Position numbers and translations under genes: made by a program | DNA from: Burkholderiales bacterium | GTDB taxonomy: Bacteria > Pseudomonadota > Gammaproteobacteria > Burkholderiales > Burkholderiaceae_C | Length of the DNA stretch: 48,838 bases | Assembly (NCBI GenBank): GCA_027484405.1 | Contig: JAIXTA010000199.1 | Span: 1-48,838, forward strand | Reading direction: 5' to 3' | Shown here: positions 34,583-43,921 of the stretch, piece after piece | Layout of the letters: each line of letters starts with the position of its first letter | Numbering within the stretch: position 1 is the stretch's first letter | The notes under the pieces: generated by a model | Databases searched by the model: none | Seen by the model: only the letters and a program-made list of their open reading frames with translations | Told to the model about the DNA's origin: nothing

Positions 34583-36116
34583 AGGCACGCACCGCACGCT
34601 CGAGTGCCTGGGCCTGTGCGCGCAGCTCGGATGCCGCCTGGTTGGACCGGCTGGCGACTTGCGTGCCGCGCTGGTTGGCCTGAGAGATCTGCGAGACGGC
34701 GGTTTCCACCGCGTTGGCATCGGCACGCTGCGCGCGTGTCGCGTCGGCAATCTGCCCGGCCAGCGCGCTGACCTTTTCTACGGCACTCACCACGTCGGTG
34801 ATCGATCGTCCGGCCTGATCCACCAGCGCCGAGCCACTGCGCACTCGGCTCACCGACTCATCGATCAGGTTCTTCACTTCCGTGGCGGCCTTGGCCGAGC
34901 GCTGGGCCAGCGTGCGTACTTCACCGGCCACCACCGCAAATCCGCGGCCCTGTTCGCCGGCGCGGGCTGCTTCCACAGCCGCATTGAGCGCCAGGATGTT
35001 GGTCTGGAAGGCAATGCCATCGATCACATTGACGATTTCTGCAATCCGCTTGGACGACTCGTCGATCTCATGCATGGTGCCCACGACCTGACCCACCACG
35101 CTGCCGCCCTCGCTGGCCACGCTGCTGGCCTTGCGAGCGAGTTCGCTCACCTGTGCGGTGCTCTCGCCGCTGGAGTGCACTGCCGCCGTGATGCGGCGCG
35201 TCGACTCATCTGAGGCCTGCACCGAGCGCGTCTGTTCATCCGAGACCTGACTGAGGTCCGCGTTCACGCCGTCGATGGTCTCGGCCGTGCGAACGATCTG
35301 CTGGGCCACATGGTTCACCTGCCCCACGACCGTGCCGAGCCGCTCCTGCATCTCGGCAATCGAGCCGAACAGCTGGCCGAACTCATCACCGGGCCGCACC
35401 CAGATTTCCGAACCCAGATCGCCCTTGGCAATCCGGTCCGTCACCGTCCGCGCACGCCGCAGTGCACCGCGCACCATGCGTGTGACCGAGACCGCCAGGC
35501 TCAGGGCCAGCACCGAGGCGATCACGGCGATGACGGCAATCAAAATCTTGTAGGTACGCGCTTGATTGCTGGCCTCGCGCGTGGCGCGTGCAGCGAGCGT
35601 CTGCTGCCATTCGCGTTGTTCCGCGATGGCCTTGACCATGATGTCGCGTGCGGGCACGAGGTCTTTTTTCAGCTGTTCGAAGGCTGCATCGATCTCCCCG
35701 GCCTGGATCTTGCCGGCCACCTCACCCGCCAGGCGCCAGAAGGCCACATCCGCGTCGCGGATCTTCTTGAAGCGCTCGCGCCCTTCAACGGTCGTGATCT
35801 GTGATTCGAAGGCTTCCAGCTTGGCCATCATGTCCTTGCGGAACTCGCCGATGCGGTTCATCGTCTCGGCGCGCTCTTCCGGGGTCTTGACGAGCATGGC
35901 GTGCCGCGCCTCAAGCGAGATGCGGAACATCAGGATCTGCACCTGGGAGATCCGGTCAATCTGGGGCACGTACTTTTCCGACACGCGCGCTGCGGACGCC
36001 TCAAGGCGTGTGAACACGATGAACGCCACGATGGCCACCATGGCCAGCGCGACGAACATGAGCGCAAAGCTCGCGTACAGCTTCTGGCTCACTTTGAGAT
36101 TGCTTCGAGTTTGCAT
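34542..36116 (-). CDS. Methyl-accepting chemotaxis protein
   Basis: A 524-residue inner-membrane chemoreceptor. The start at 36116 (MQTRSNLKVSQKLYASFAL) has AAGGA upstream. Helix 1 (about 18-40) is followed by a periplasmic four-helix-bundle sensor of roughly 150 residues, helix 2 (about 190-212) and a HAMP domain. The cytoplasmic signalling hairpin then has the near-universal tip IDGIAFQTNILALNAAVEAA and GRGFAVVAGEVRTLAQRS. No C-terminal NWETF-type receptor pentapeptide is present. No che genes are nearby. The ligand is unknown; being beside carboxylate and glutamyl genes hints at organic acids or amino acids, as inference only. Confidence 0.94.
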   Translation of the reverse strand: MQTRSNLKVSQKLYASFALMFVALAMVAIVAFIVFTRLEASAARVSEKYVPQIDRISQVQILMFRISLEARHAMLVKTPEERAETMNRIGEFRKDMMAKLEAFESQITTVEGRERFKKIRDADVAFWRLAGEVAGKIQAGEIDAAFEQLKKDLVPARDIMVKAIAEQREWQQTLAARATREASNQARTYKILIAVIAVIASVLALSLAVSVTRMVRGALRRARTVTDRIAKGDLGSEIWVRPGDEFGQLFGSIAEMQERLGTVVGQVNHVAQQIVRTAETIDGVNADLSQVSDEQTRSVQASDESTRRITAAVHSSGESTAQVSELARKASSVASEGGSVVGQVVGTMHEIDESSKRIAEIVNVIDGIAFQTNILALNAAVEAARAGEQGRGFAVVAGEVRTLAQRSAKAATEVKNLIDESVSRVRSGSALVDQAGRSITDVVSAVEKVSALAGQIADATRAQRADANAVETAVSQISQANQRGTQVASRSNQAASELRAQAQALERAVRAFTLEVGLRDPKSA

Positions 36117-36387
36117 GGACGTTCCTTGTGTTGCGGACAGGCAAGCATGCGAGTGTTTGGCGATGCACGCTGCAAGACCATAGGGGCGCACCTCGATCAG
36201 TGGTCGGTGAAGAAGCGGCGCCAGACGCAGACAGATTCAAGGTTTACGGGCTTTCCCGGATCGGCTCCGGCGTCATGGCCTGCAGGCTGTGCCGCAGGTC
36301 CTCGCGCCATCGATAGACTGCGTCGGCTCGCATGACCGGACGCTGCAACGCAGGCGATCCGGCCCGCTCATCACAAGGACGCTCAGC

Positions 36388-38010
<1,623 letters not shown>

Positions 38011-38163
38011 GCCACGCCTGCCGCGACAGGCTCGCGGTGGGCTTGGTCGATGCCCGGCGCGACGCAGGGGTGGCGCGCCTGCGTCGATGTTCGTCGCTTG
38101 CTGCGGGTCTGCAAATGACGCACGGCGGTGCCGGGCAGGGCGCATCAGCGGCGGCGCCCCTAG

Positions 38164-38208
38164 GGGTTTGCCGCTGCGCACTCCACGGGCAAACCCGGAG
38201 AGTGCGCA
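38164..38208. other. Interlocked inverted repeats (A-B-A'-B' order)
   Basis: Two perfect 9-bp inverted repeats overlap: A gggtttgcc (38164-38172) with A' ggcaaaccc (38188-38196), and B tgcgcactc (38175-38183) with B' gagtgcgca (38200-38208). As RNA they form either competing hairpins or a pseudoknot. The element lies about 100 bp upstream of the DUF2062 gene. Confidence 0.55.
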
Positions 38209-38305
38209 TGATCAAGGCGCGATGAGGCGCACCGATAATCGGGCCACCACAAAACAGTTGTGACTCCGGGGTTGAAGTCCGGCCGTGCGCAACGACCTCG
38301 CCTTC

Positions 38306-38842
38306 ATGTCCCGCAAGCCCAACTGGTTCGACAAGCACCTGCCCAGCAAGGAAGAGCTGGCCGCCCACAAGTGGCTGCGGCCCTGGGCGGAGCGCATCGT
38401 CCACCCCTCGCTGTGGCACATCAACCGCCGCAGTGTCTCGCGCGGCGCGGCGCTGGGCATGTTCTTCGCGCTGCTCACGCCGATCGGCCAGATCTTCTTT
38501 GCGGCGCTGGCCTCGCTGTACATGCGCGGCAACGTGCCGATTGCGGCGGCCACCACCTTCATCACCAATCCGCTCACACTCGCCCCGGTGCTGTATTGCG
38601 AGTACGCCATCGGCTCGCTGCTGCTCGGCCGGCCGGTGAGCCTGCCCAGCCTGCCCGAGAACGAGCACTGGTTCTGGGGCGCCATCCAGACGGTGCAGTA
38701 CCTTGGCCTGCCGCTGGTGCTGGGCATTGTGGTGCTGTCGGTGATTGCGGGCATTGCCACGTATTTCGGCATCGAGGCGGTCTGGCGCTGGCGCTCCACG
38801 CGCAAGTGGCGCAGCCGCCGAGCGCAGCGCGCACGGGCCTGA
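38306..38842 (+). CDS. DUF2062 domain-containing inner-membrane protein
   Basis: A protein of 178 residues from the ATG at 38306 (MSRKPNWFDKHLPSKEELA), or 185 from a GTG at 38285; neither has a strong ribosome site and the ATG matches the usual family N-terminus. The DUF2062 core is clear: SRGAALGMFFALLTPIGQIF, the RGNVPIAAATTFITNPLTLA motif with conserved TNPLT, and later helices (LGLPLVLGIVVLSVIAGI). Function is unknown; proteins of this domain are small multi-pass membrane proteins. It ends in a basic tail (RKWRSRRAQRARA) and converges on the PPK2 gene across a repeat-bearing gap. Confidence 0.88.
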   Translation: MSRKPNWFDKHLPSKEELAAHKWLRPWAERIVHPSLWHINRRSVSRGAALGMFFALLTPIGQIFFAALASLYMRGNVPIAAATTFITNPLTLAPVLYCEYAIGSLLLGRPVSLPSLPENEHWFWGAIQTVQYLGLPLVLGIVVLSVIAGIATYFGIEAVWRWRSTRKWRSRRAQRARA

Positions 38843-38856
38843 ATCGGTCGCTGCAG

Positions 38857-39030
38857 CTGATTCTGGCCGAAAGTGCATCGGTGATTCGTCCGAAAGTGAC
38901 GGATTAGCCCGAAAATCTCGACCCAGATACCCCAAGAGCCGCGCAGCACAAGCGGCAAGCTGGCCATGCCCGGGCGCCGCATCTCATGGCTGAAAACAAC
39001 GCATCTGCATGGCCGAAAGAGCGGGTCGGG
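38857..39030. repeat. Cluster of GGCCGAAA-type short repeats
   Basis: Five related units lie in the convergent gap. CCGAAA cores are at 38865, 38888 and 38907, and two 23-bp units beginning CATGGCYGAAA are at 38985-39007 and 39008-39030. The spacing is 19-23 bp. Multiple short subterminal repeats of this kind are found at the ends of some IS21-family elements, but no transposase is present. Confidence 0.45.
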
Positions 39031-39070
39031 CCATGACGGTGGCGGCCGCTCGCGGCCCGGCGCGCGCCGC

Positions 39071-39877
39071 TCAGCTGACCTTCAGGCCAATCAGCGCCGG
39101 ATTGGCGGGCGGCGCCTTGAGCTTCATGGCCTTGAGCCGGTCGACCAGCAGTTCGCCGATCATCAGGTTGCGGTGCAGCTTGTCGTCGGCCGGGATCACG
39201 TGCCAGGGGGCATGCTTGGTGGAGGTGGCGCGCAGCAGGCGTTCGTAGGCCTTCTGGTAGCTGTCCCACTGCTTGCGGGCGTCCAGGTCGCCGAGCGCGA
39301 ACTTCCAGTTCTTGGCCGGATCGTCGATGCGCTGTTGCAGCCGGCGGCGCTGTTCGGCCTTGCTGATGTGCAGCATGCACTTGATCACCACCGTGTGGGT
39401 GTCGGTCAGCAGCTGCTCGAAGTGGTTGATGTGCGTGTAGCGCCGCTCGGTCTCCTGGCGGTCGATCCAGCCCTCGACGGTCGGCACCAGCACGTCCTCG
39501 TAGTGGCTGCGGTTCCAGACCGCGAACTCCCCGGCACGCGGCACCACGGCGTGACAGCGCCAGAGAAAGTCGCGCGCCCGCTCCTCCTCGGTCGGGGCCT
39601 TGAAGGCATGCACCCGCACGCCCAGCGGCGAGGTGCGGCCGAACACCCAGCGGATGGTGCCGTCCTTGCCGCTGGTGTCCATGCCCTGCAGCACCAGCAG
39701 CACGCGCCGCCCGCCGTTGGCGTGCAGCAGATCCTGCAGTTCATCCAGGCGCGCAGCCAGGGTGTCGAGCCGGCCTTTCTGCTCGGATTCGCTGCCTTTT
39801 GAATAGGGCGTGGCCGCCGGGTCGATGCTGTTCAGGCGGAAACGCTTGCCAGGCACAAAGTCGTCAAAGCGGGGCAT
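39071..39877 (-). CDS. Polyphosphate kinase 2 family protein
   Basis: A 268-residue cytoplasmic phosphotransferase of the PPK2 family, which moves phosphate between polyphosphate and nucleotides (usually making ADP or ATP from AMP or ADP). Walker A is GMDTSGKDGTIR (about 64-75). The lid/Walker B region has VWNRSHYEDVLVP and an arginine-rich segment (KAEQRRRLQQRIDDPAKNWKF), which is typical of the single-domain polyphosphate:nucleotide phosphotransferases. Direction and nucleotide preference cannot be told from sequence alone. It converges on the DUF2062 gene and has no co-directional partner. Confidence 0.93.
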   Translation of the reverse strand: MPRFDDFVPGKRFRLNSIDPAATPYSKGSESEQKGRLDTLAARLDELQDLLHANGGRRVLLVLQGMDTSGKDGTIRWVFGRTSPLGVRVHAFKAPTEEERARDFLWRCHAVVPRAGEFAVWNRSHYEDVLVPTVEGWIDRQETERRYTHINHFEQLLTDTHTVVIKCMLHISKAEQRRRLQQRIDDPAKNWKFALGDLDARKQWDSYQKAYERLLRATSTKHAPWHVIPADDKLHRNLMIGELLVDRLKAMKLKAPPANPALIGLKVS

Positions 39878-40244
39878 GGATCAGGCCTCGAGGTGGGTCG
39901 GCGGACACCAAGCCTATTGCGGGGTTGCAGCCGGGGCAATGGTTGCCTCGTGAGCCAGGGTGTGACGCGCGCGGACCAGCCCGCTTCATGTGCCCTTGGC
40001 ATCGCCCTATGCAATTGCAGCATCGATACCGGAAAAGTGGGGTGGTGCTTGGGCTAAAGGCTTGATTTAGCAGGCAAAATGCCCAGTTATTGCAATGCAA
40101 CATAAACGCTGCGCTGCTGTCATGTGGGCCCGCCATACTGCCTGCACACAGCGGACCTGTTGCTGTGCATCTCCACGAGGCGACCGCGACATCCGTCGGC
40201 ACCCACAAGGTCGGTCAGCCCCATAACAACAAAGGACATCCTCC
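39878..40244. other. 367-bp non-coding region between ppk2-like gene and the small membrane protein
   Basis: A divergent gap that must hold promoters for both genes. I see only short inverted repeats (cacagc/gctgtg around 40146-40166) and the AAAGGA ribosome site at 40231. No gene, strong promoter or repeat is evident. Confidence 0.4.
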
Positions 40245-40484
40245 ATGTTTCGCTCCAACGCCGCTTCTTCTGTTTCGTTCAACCCGGGCGCTGACCTCGA
40301 CGGTCTGGCCACCAAGCTGCTTGCCGGCCTGCTGCTCGTCGTCGTGCCGCTGATGGCCGTGTACTCGCTGGTCGATCGCCACACGCCGGAAACCGTTCTG
40401 CAGCTCGACCGCGTGGTGATCACGGCCGACCGCATCGACACCGCCCAGGCCCCGCTGCCCGTCGCGCGCGGCGACCGCAGCTAA
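40245..40484 (+). CDS. Small single-pass membrane protein, 79 residues, unrecognised
   Basis: Start ATG at 40245 lies nine bases after AAAGGA, a good ribosome site. The protein has a polar N-terminus, one hydrophobic helix (LATKLLAGLLLVVVPLMAVY, about residues 21-40) and a tail with LQLDRVVITADRID. Short betaproteobacterial proteins with a similar VVVTxxRI-like tail exist, but I know of no function for them. No neighbour is co-directional and close, so it is probably transcribed alone. Confidence 0.6.
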   Translation: MFRSNAASSVSFNPGADLDGLATKLLAGLLLVVVPLMAVYSLVDRHTPETVLQLDRVVITADRIDTAQAPLPVARGDRS

Positions 40485-40552
40485 GCCCGCGGCGCTGGAC
40501 ACCGGCGTCTTGCCCCGGGGTCGACTCTGGGGAGGCGCCGCGCGCGCCCGGT

Positions 40553-40617
40553 CGCAACTGGCCAGCGCTATTGGCTGGCGCTATTGGCTGGCGCGACTGG
40601 CCGTCGCTACTGGTTCA
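40553..40617. repeat. Five tandem 13-bp degenerate repeats (minisatellite-like)
   Basis: Consecutive 13-mers: cgcaactggccag, cgctattggctgg, cgctattggctgg, cgcgactggccgt and cgctactggttca. Units 2 and 3 are identical. The array ends inside the last codons and stop of the DUF1223 gene (stop at 40607-40609). Confidence 0.8.
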
Positions 40618-41482
40618 CGCAGCGCGTGGCCACGGCGCCCAGCACCTCGCCATTGGCGGCCTCCACCCAACCCACCATGCGGATGCGGTCCACGTCCGCG
40701 TCCGCCGGGATGGACAGGGCATGCACATGCGCCAGGCGATCGCGCGTGACCTTCAGCGGGCCGATCACTTCCCGCACCACGTGGTCGTGCCTGAGCACGG
40801 CACCCTTGTTCTCGCCCGCGTTCGGCTTGGATTCCAGCCCGTCTTCCACCAGTGCCACCCAGGCCTGCGCGCCCTTCGTGGCCGCGTTCGAGGCTGCGCC
40901 GGCCTTGTCCGTGGCCTGCACCACCAGCTCCACGCCCACATACCCGTTGATGGCCATGCCGCGGCCGATCGCCATCCACACCGGGCTGGGCTGCGCATTC
41001 ACCTGCCGGATGCGCGCCGCCACGCGGGCTTCGTCGGCCCAGCGCACCGTCTGGCTGCTGGCCAGCAGCTGCGGCGTGTAGACCACCTTGTCACCCTGCG
41101 CCTGCACCTGGGCGCGTTGGCGGGCGGTCGCGTCGGCGCGGGCAAAGCGGTCGGTCCAGCCGAGGCGGTCCCAGTAGTCCACATGCCAGGCCAGCGGTAC
41201 GGCGGCGTCCGTGGGCTTGAGGCTCGCCAGCCAGGCATCGGCCGGCGGGCAGCTGTCGCAGCCCTCGCTGGTATAGAGCTCCAGCAAGGCGGTGCGGCGC
41301 GGCCCGGTCTCGTTGCGGCAGGCCGCCTGGAGATTGGGCTTCACAGCGGGTTTGGCCCCGGGCGCAGCCGCGGGGGCGGGTGCGGCAGCCCGTGCAAGCG
41401 GCACCGCCAAGGTCCACATCAGCCCAAACAGAACAAGAGTGCGCGCAGGCAGCCTGCACGCTGAGGCAATACGGGAGAACAT
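40607..41482 (-). CDS. Exported DUF1223 domain-containing protein
   Basis: A 291-residue protein with an N-terminal signal sequence (RTLVLFGLMWTLAVPLARAA) and an Ala/Pro-rich linker to about residue 48. The DUF1223 core opens with LLELYTSEGCDSCPPADAWL, a thioredoxin-like strand with a CxxC pair (CDSC). VPLAWHVDYWDRLGWTDRFA, YTPQLL and a beta-rich C-terminal half (YVGVELVVQATD) follow. Members have a thioredoxin-like fold; a redox role in the periplasm is plausible but unproven. The stop codon lies inside a 13-bp tandem repeat array. It is divergent from the dehydrogenase gene at 41651. Confidence 0.88.
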   Translation of the reverse strand: MFSRIASACRLPARTLVLFGLMWTLAVPLARAAAPAPAAAPGAKPAVKPNLQAACRNETGPRRTALLELYTSEGCDSCPPADAWLASLKPTDAAVPLAWHVDYWDRLGWTDRFARADATARQRAQVQAQGDKVVYTPQLLASSQTVRWADEARVAARIRQVNAQPSPVWMAIGRGMAINGYVGVELVVQATDKAGAASNAATKGAQAWVALVEDGLESKPNAGENKGAVLRHDHVVREVIGPLKVTRDRLAHVHALSIPADADVDRIRMVGWVEAANGEVLGAVATRCVNQ

Positions 41483-41650
41483 GGGGCGTTCCAGGGAGGC
41501 GGTTGGAACACAATAGTCGCCGCCGCAGGCGCCGGCTTACAAGCATGCGTTGCTGCACGGGGCGCGGCGCCGGGCCGCAGCCCGCCCAACGAGGGCCCGA
41601 CAGCGATCGCCGCGCCTGCCAGAACAACACCCTTCCTCAGACCCCCGACC

Positions 41651-42553
41651 ATGAACGCACCTGCCAAGACCTACGACCCCGTCACCCCCGCCACCACCGC
41701 CTTCCTGGGCCTGGGCGTCATGGGCTATCCCATGGCTGGCCACATGCAGCGCGCCGGCCATGCGGTCACGGTCTACAACCGCACCGCCGCCAAGGCGCAG
41801 GCCTGGGCGGTGGAGTACGGCGGCAGCACGGCGCCCACCCCCAAGGCGGCTGCCGCCGGCAAGCAGTACGTCATGGCCTGCGTGGGCAATGACGACGACC
41901 TGCGCGGCATCTGCCTCGGTGAAGAGGGTGCCTTTGCCGGCATGGCTGCTGGCAGCACCTTCATCGACCACACCACGGCCAGCGCCGAGGTGGCGCGCGA
42001 GCTCGCGGCCGAAGCCGCCAAGCACGGCATCCACTTCATCGACGCGCCGGTCTCCGGCGGCCAGGCGGGTGCAGTGAACGGCCTGCTCACCGTCATGTGC
42101 GGTGGCGATGCCGCCGCCTTCGATGCCGCCAAGCCGGTCATCATGGCCTACGCCCGCGCTTGCACCCTGCTCGGCCCGGCCGGCGCCGGTCAGCTGGCCA
42201 AGATGGTCAACCAGATCTGCATCGCCGGCCTCGTGCAGGGCCTCTCCGAGGCCATCAACTTCGGCCAGAACGCCGGGCTGGACATGAAGCAGGTGCTCGA
42301 GGTGATCGGCAAGGGCGCCGCGCAGAGCTGGCAGATGGACAACCGCGGCAAGACCATGGTGGAAGACAAGTTCGACTTCGGCTTCGCCGTGGACTGGATG
42401 CGCAAGGACCTGGGCCTGGTCATGGCCGAGGCGCGCAAGAACGGCAGCCCGGTGCCGGTCACGGCCCTGGTGGACCAGTTCTATGCCGACGTGCAGCGCA
42501 TGGGCGGCGGGCGTTGGGACACCTCCAGCCTGATCCGCCGGCTGCGCAAGTAA
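41651..42553 (+). CDS. NAD(P)-dependent beta-hydroxyacid dehydrogenase (3-hydroxyisobutyrate dehydrogenase family)
   Basis: A 300-residue cytoplasmic oxidoreductase. The N-terminal FLGLGVMGYPMAGHM is the G-x-G-x-x-G dinucleotide motif, followed by YNRTAAKAQAW. DHTTASAEVARELA and DAPVSGGQAGAVNG form the substrate loop. The catalytic lysine lies in GAGQLAKMVNQI (about residue 182), and the all-alpha C-terminal domain follows. Possible substrates include 3-hydroxyisobutyrate, tartronate semialdehyde or related compounds; NRT after the second strand suggests NADP preference in many members. No pathway genes adjoin it, so the substrate cannot be fixed. Confidence 0.92.
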   Translation: MNAPAKTYDPVTPATTAFLGLGVMGYPMAGHMQRAGHAVTVYNRTAAKAQAWAVEYGGSTAPTPKAAAAGKQYVMACVGNDDDLRGICLGEEGAFAGMAAGSTFIDHTTASAEVARELAAEAAKHGIHFIDAPVSGGQAGAVNGLLTVMCGGDAAAFDAAKPVIMAYARACTLLGPAGAGQLAKMVNQICIAGLVQGLSEAINFGQNAGLDMKQVLEVIGKGAAQSWQMDNRGKTMVEDKFDFGFAVDWMRKDLGLVMAEARKNGSPVPVTALVDQFYADVQRMGGGRWDTSSLIRRLRK

Positions 42554-42581
42554 GTCCTTGCGGGGCCTCCGAAAAGCCTGA

Positions 42582-42729
42582 GCCACAGATGGGCACAGAG
42601 GGCCACCGATGTGTCGTTGTGGTCACGGCGGATGCGCTACGCACGCGAGTGGCTGTACGGAGCCACACCGAGCACCGTGCCTCGCTCAGTGTTTGCATTC
42701 ATCTGTGCCCATCTGTGTTGATCTGTGGC
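42582..42729. repeat. Imperfect inverted repeat built of ATCTGTG decamers
   Basis: The right arm (42701-42729) is three 10-bp units: atctgtgccc, atctgtgttg, atctgtggc. The left arm (42582-42611) is the inverse of the same kind of units (gccacagat, gggcacagag, ggccaccgat). The outer 9 bp match perfectly. The ~88-bp loop has no gene. It lies between convergent genes. Confidence 0.7.
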
Positions 42730-42766
42730 CGCAGCAGGCAGTCGCGCTGCGCTGGCGCATGGACAG

Positions 42767-43819
42767 CTAGGGCTGTTCAGCCAGCTGCGGCATCGGCGGG
42801 GCCGCCAGTGCGGGCACCAGGAAGCTCGCAAAGCGGTCCACCGCGGCGTCCCAGCTGAAGTCCTCGGCAAAGCGGCGCACCGCGCTGCGGTCCAGCTTGA
42901 GCGCAGCCAGAGCCGCCTCGCGCAGGTTCTCGCGCATCACGCCGCCGGGGCCGTCGGGCTGGCCGAGCATCACGTCCATGGGGCCGGGCACGGGGTAGGC
43001 GGCCACGGGTGTGCCGCAGGCCATGGCTTCGAGCATGACCAGGCCGAAGGTGTCGGCCTTGCTCGGGAAGACCATCACATCGGCGCTGGCATACACGGCA
43101 GCCAGCTCACGCTTGGGCAGGATGCCGAGCCAGTGCACGTCCGGGTACTTGCGCTTCAGTGACGCTTCCAGCGGCCCCACGCCGCAGACCCACTTGCTGC
43201 CCGGCAGGTCCGTCTCCAGAAAGGCCTGGATGTTCTTCTCGTAGCTCACGCGGCCCACGTACAGAAAGCGCGGCGCATCGGTGGGCAGGCGGTCGCGCGC
43301 GGGGCAGGCGTCCGGGTGGAAGAGCTGCGTGTCCACGCCGTGGGTCCATTCGCGCAGCTGGGCAAAGCCGCGCTGGCGCAGCTCGCCCAGCACCACGGGG
43401 GTGGGCACCATCACGCCGGAGGACGCACCGTGAAAGTGGCGGAACAGCGCATAGCCCAGCCAGAGCGGCACGCCCACGGCGGCCTTCAGGATGTCCGGGA
43501 ACTTGGTGTGGAAGGCGGTGGTGAAGTTGAGGCCGCGCTGGATGCAGTAGCGCCGCGCCGCCCAGCCCAGCGGCCCCTCGGTGGCCACGTGGATCACCTC
43601 GGGGTCGCTCGCGTCCATGAGCTGCTCGAAGCGCGCGCGTTTGACCTTGGCGAGTTCGATCTCGGGGTAGCCGGGGCAGGGGCGGCGGTCGAACTGTTCG
43701 GGCGTGATCCAGGTGGGCGTGTGGCCCCGCTGCTTGAGGCCGGCGTCCAGCGCAAGCAGGGTGGTGACCACGCCGTTGACCTGGGGCAGCCAGGCGTCGG
43801 TGACGATGGTGATCCTCAT
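42767..43819 (-). CDS. Glycosyltransferase family 1/4-type, partner of the PlcP-like enzyme (Agt-like)
   Basis: A 350-residue GT-B glycosyltransferase. The start at 43819 (MRITIVTDAWLPQVNGVVTT) is the typical N-terminus and has AGGAG six bases upstream. The donor-binding half has LYVGRVSYEKNIQAFLE, GVGPLEASLKRKYPDVHWLG, the ADVMVFPSKADTFGLVMLEA sugar-nucleotide motif and GTPVAAYPVPGPMDV. Such enzymes encoded next to PlcP in rhizobia and marine bacteria put hexose or hexuronate on diacylglycerol (Agt) during phosphate starvation; mannosyltransfer is the other common annotation. It lies 102 bp downstream of the PlcP-like gene on the same strand, so the two are probably one operon. Confidence 0.86.
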   Translation of the reverse strand: MRITIVTDAWLPQVNGVVTTLLALDAGLKQRGHTPTWITPEQFDRRPCPGYPEIELAKVKRARFEQLMDASDPEVIHVATEGPLGWAARRYCIQRGLNFTTAFHTKFPDILKAAVGVPLWLGYALFRHFHGASSGVMVPTPVVLGELRQRGFAQLREWTHGVDTQLFHPDACPARDRLPTDAPRFLYVGRVSYEKNIQAFLETDLPGSKWVCGVGPLEASLKRKYPDVHWLGILPKRELAAVYASADVMVFPSKADTFGLVMLEAMACGTPVAAYPVPGPMDVMLGQPDGPGGVMRENLREAALAALKLDRSAVRRFAEDFSWDAAVDRFASFLVPALAAPPMPQLAEQP

Positions 43820-43921
43820 GGATGTCTCCTCGCGCACCGGAGCGGCAGGGGCGCTGTGTGTTCTGGTGAGGGGTCTGGCTGCGGGCCGGTTCAAGGGGGC
43901 TGACGGCTTGCGCACCGCGCC

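Noticed and set aside
40553-42729. Possible CRISPR array from the nearby short repeats
   Set aside because: The 13-bp units are contiguous without spacers, and the ATCTGTG units are 10 bp tandem copies; no cas genes.
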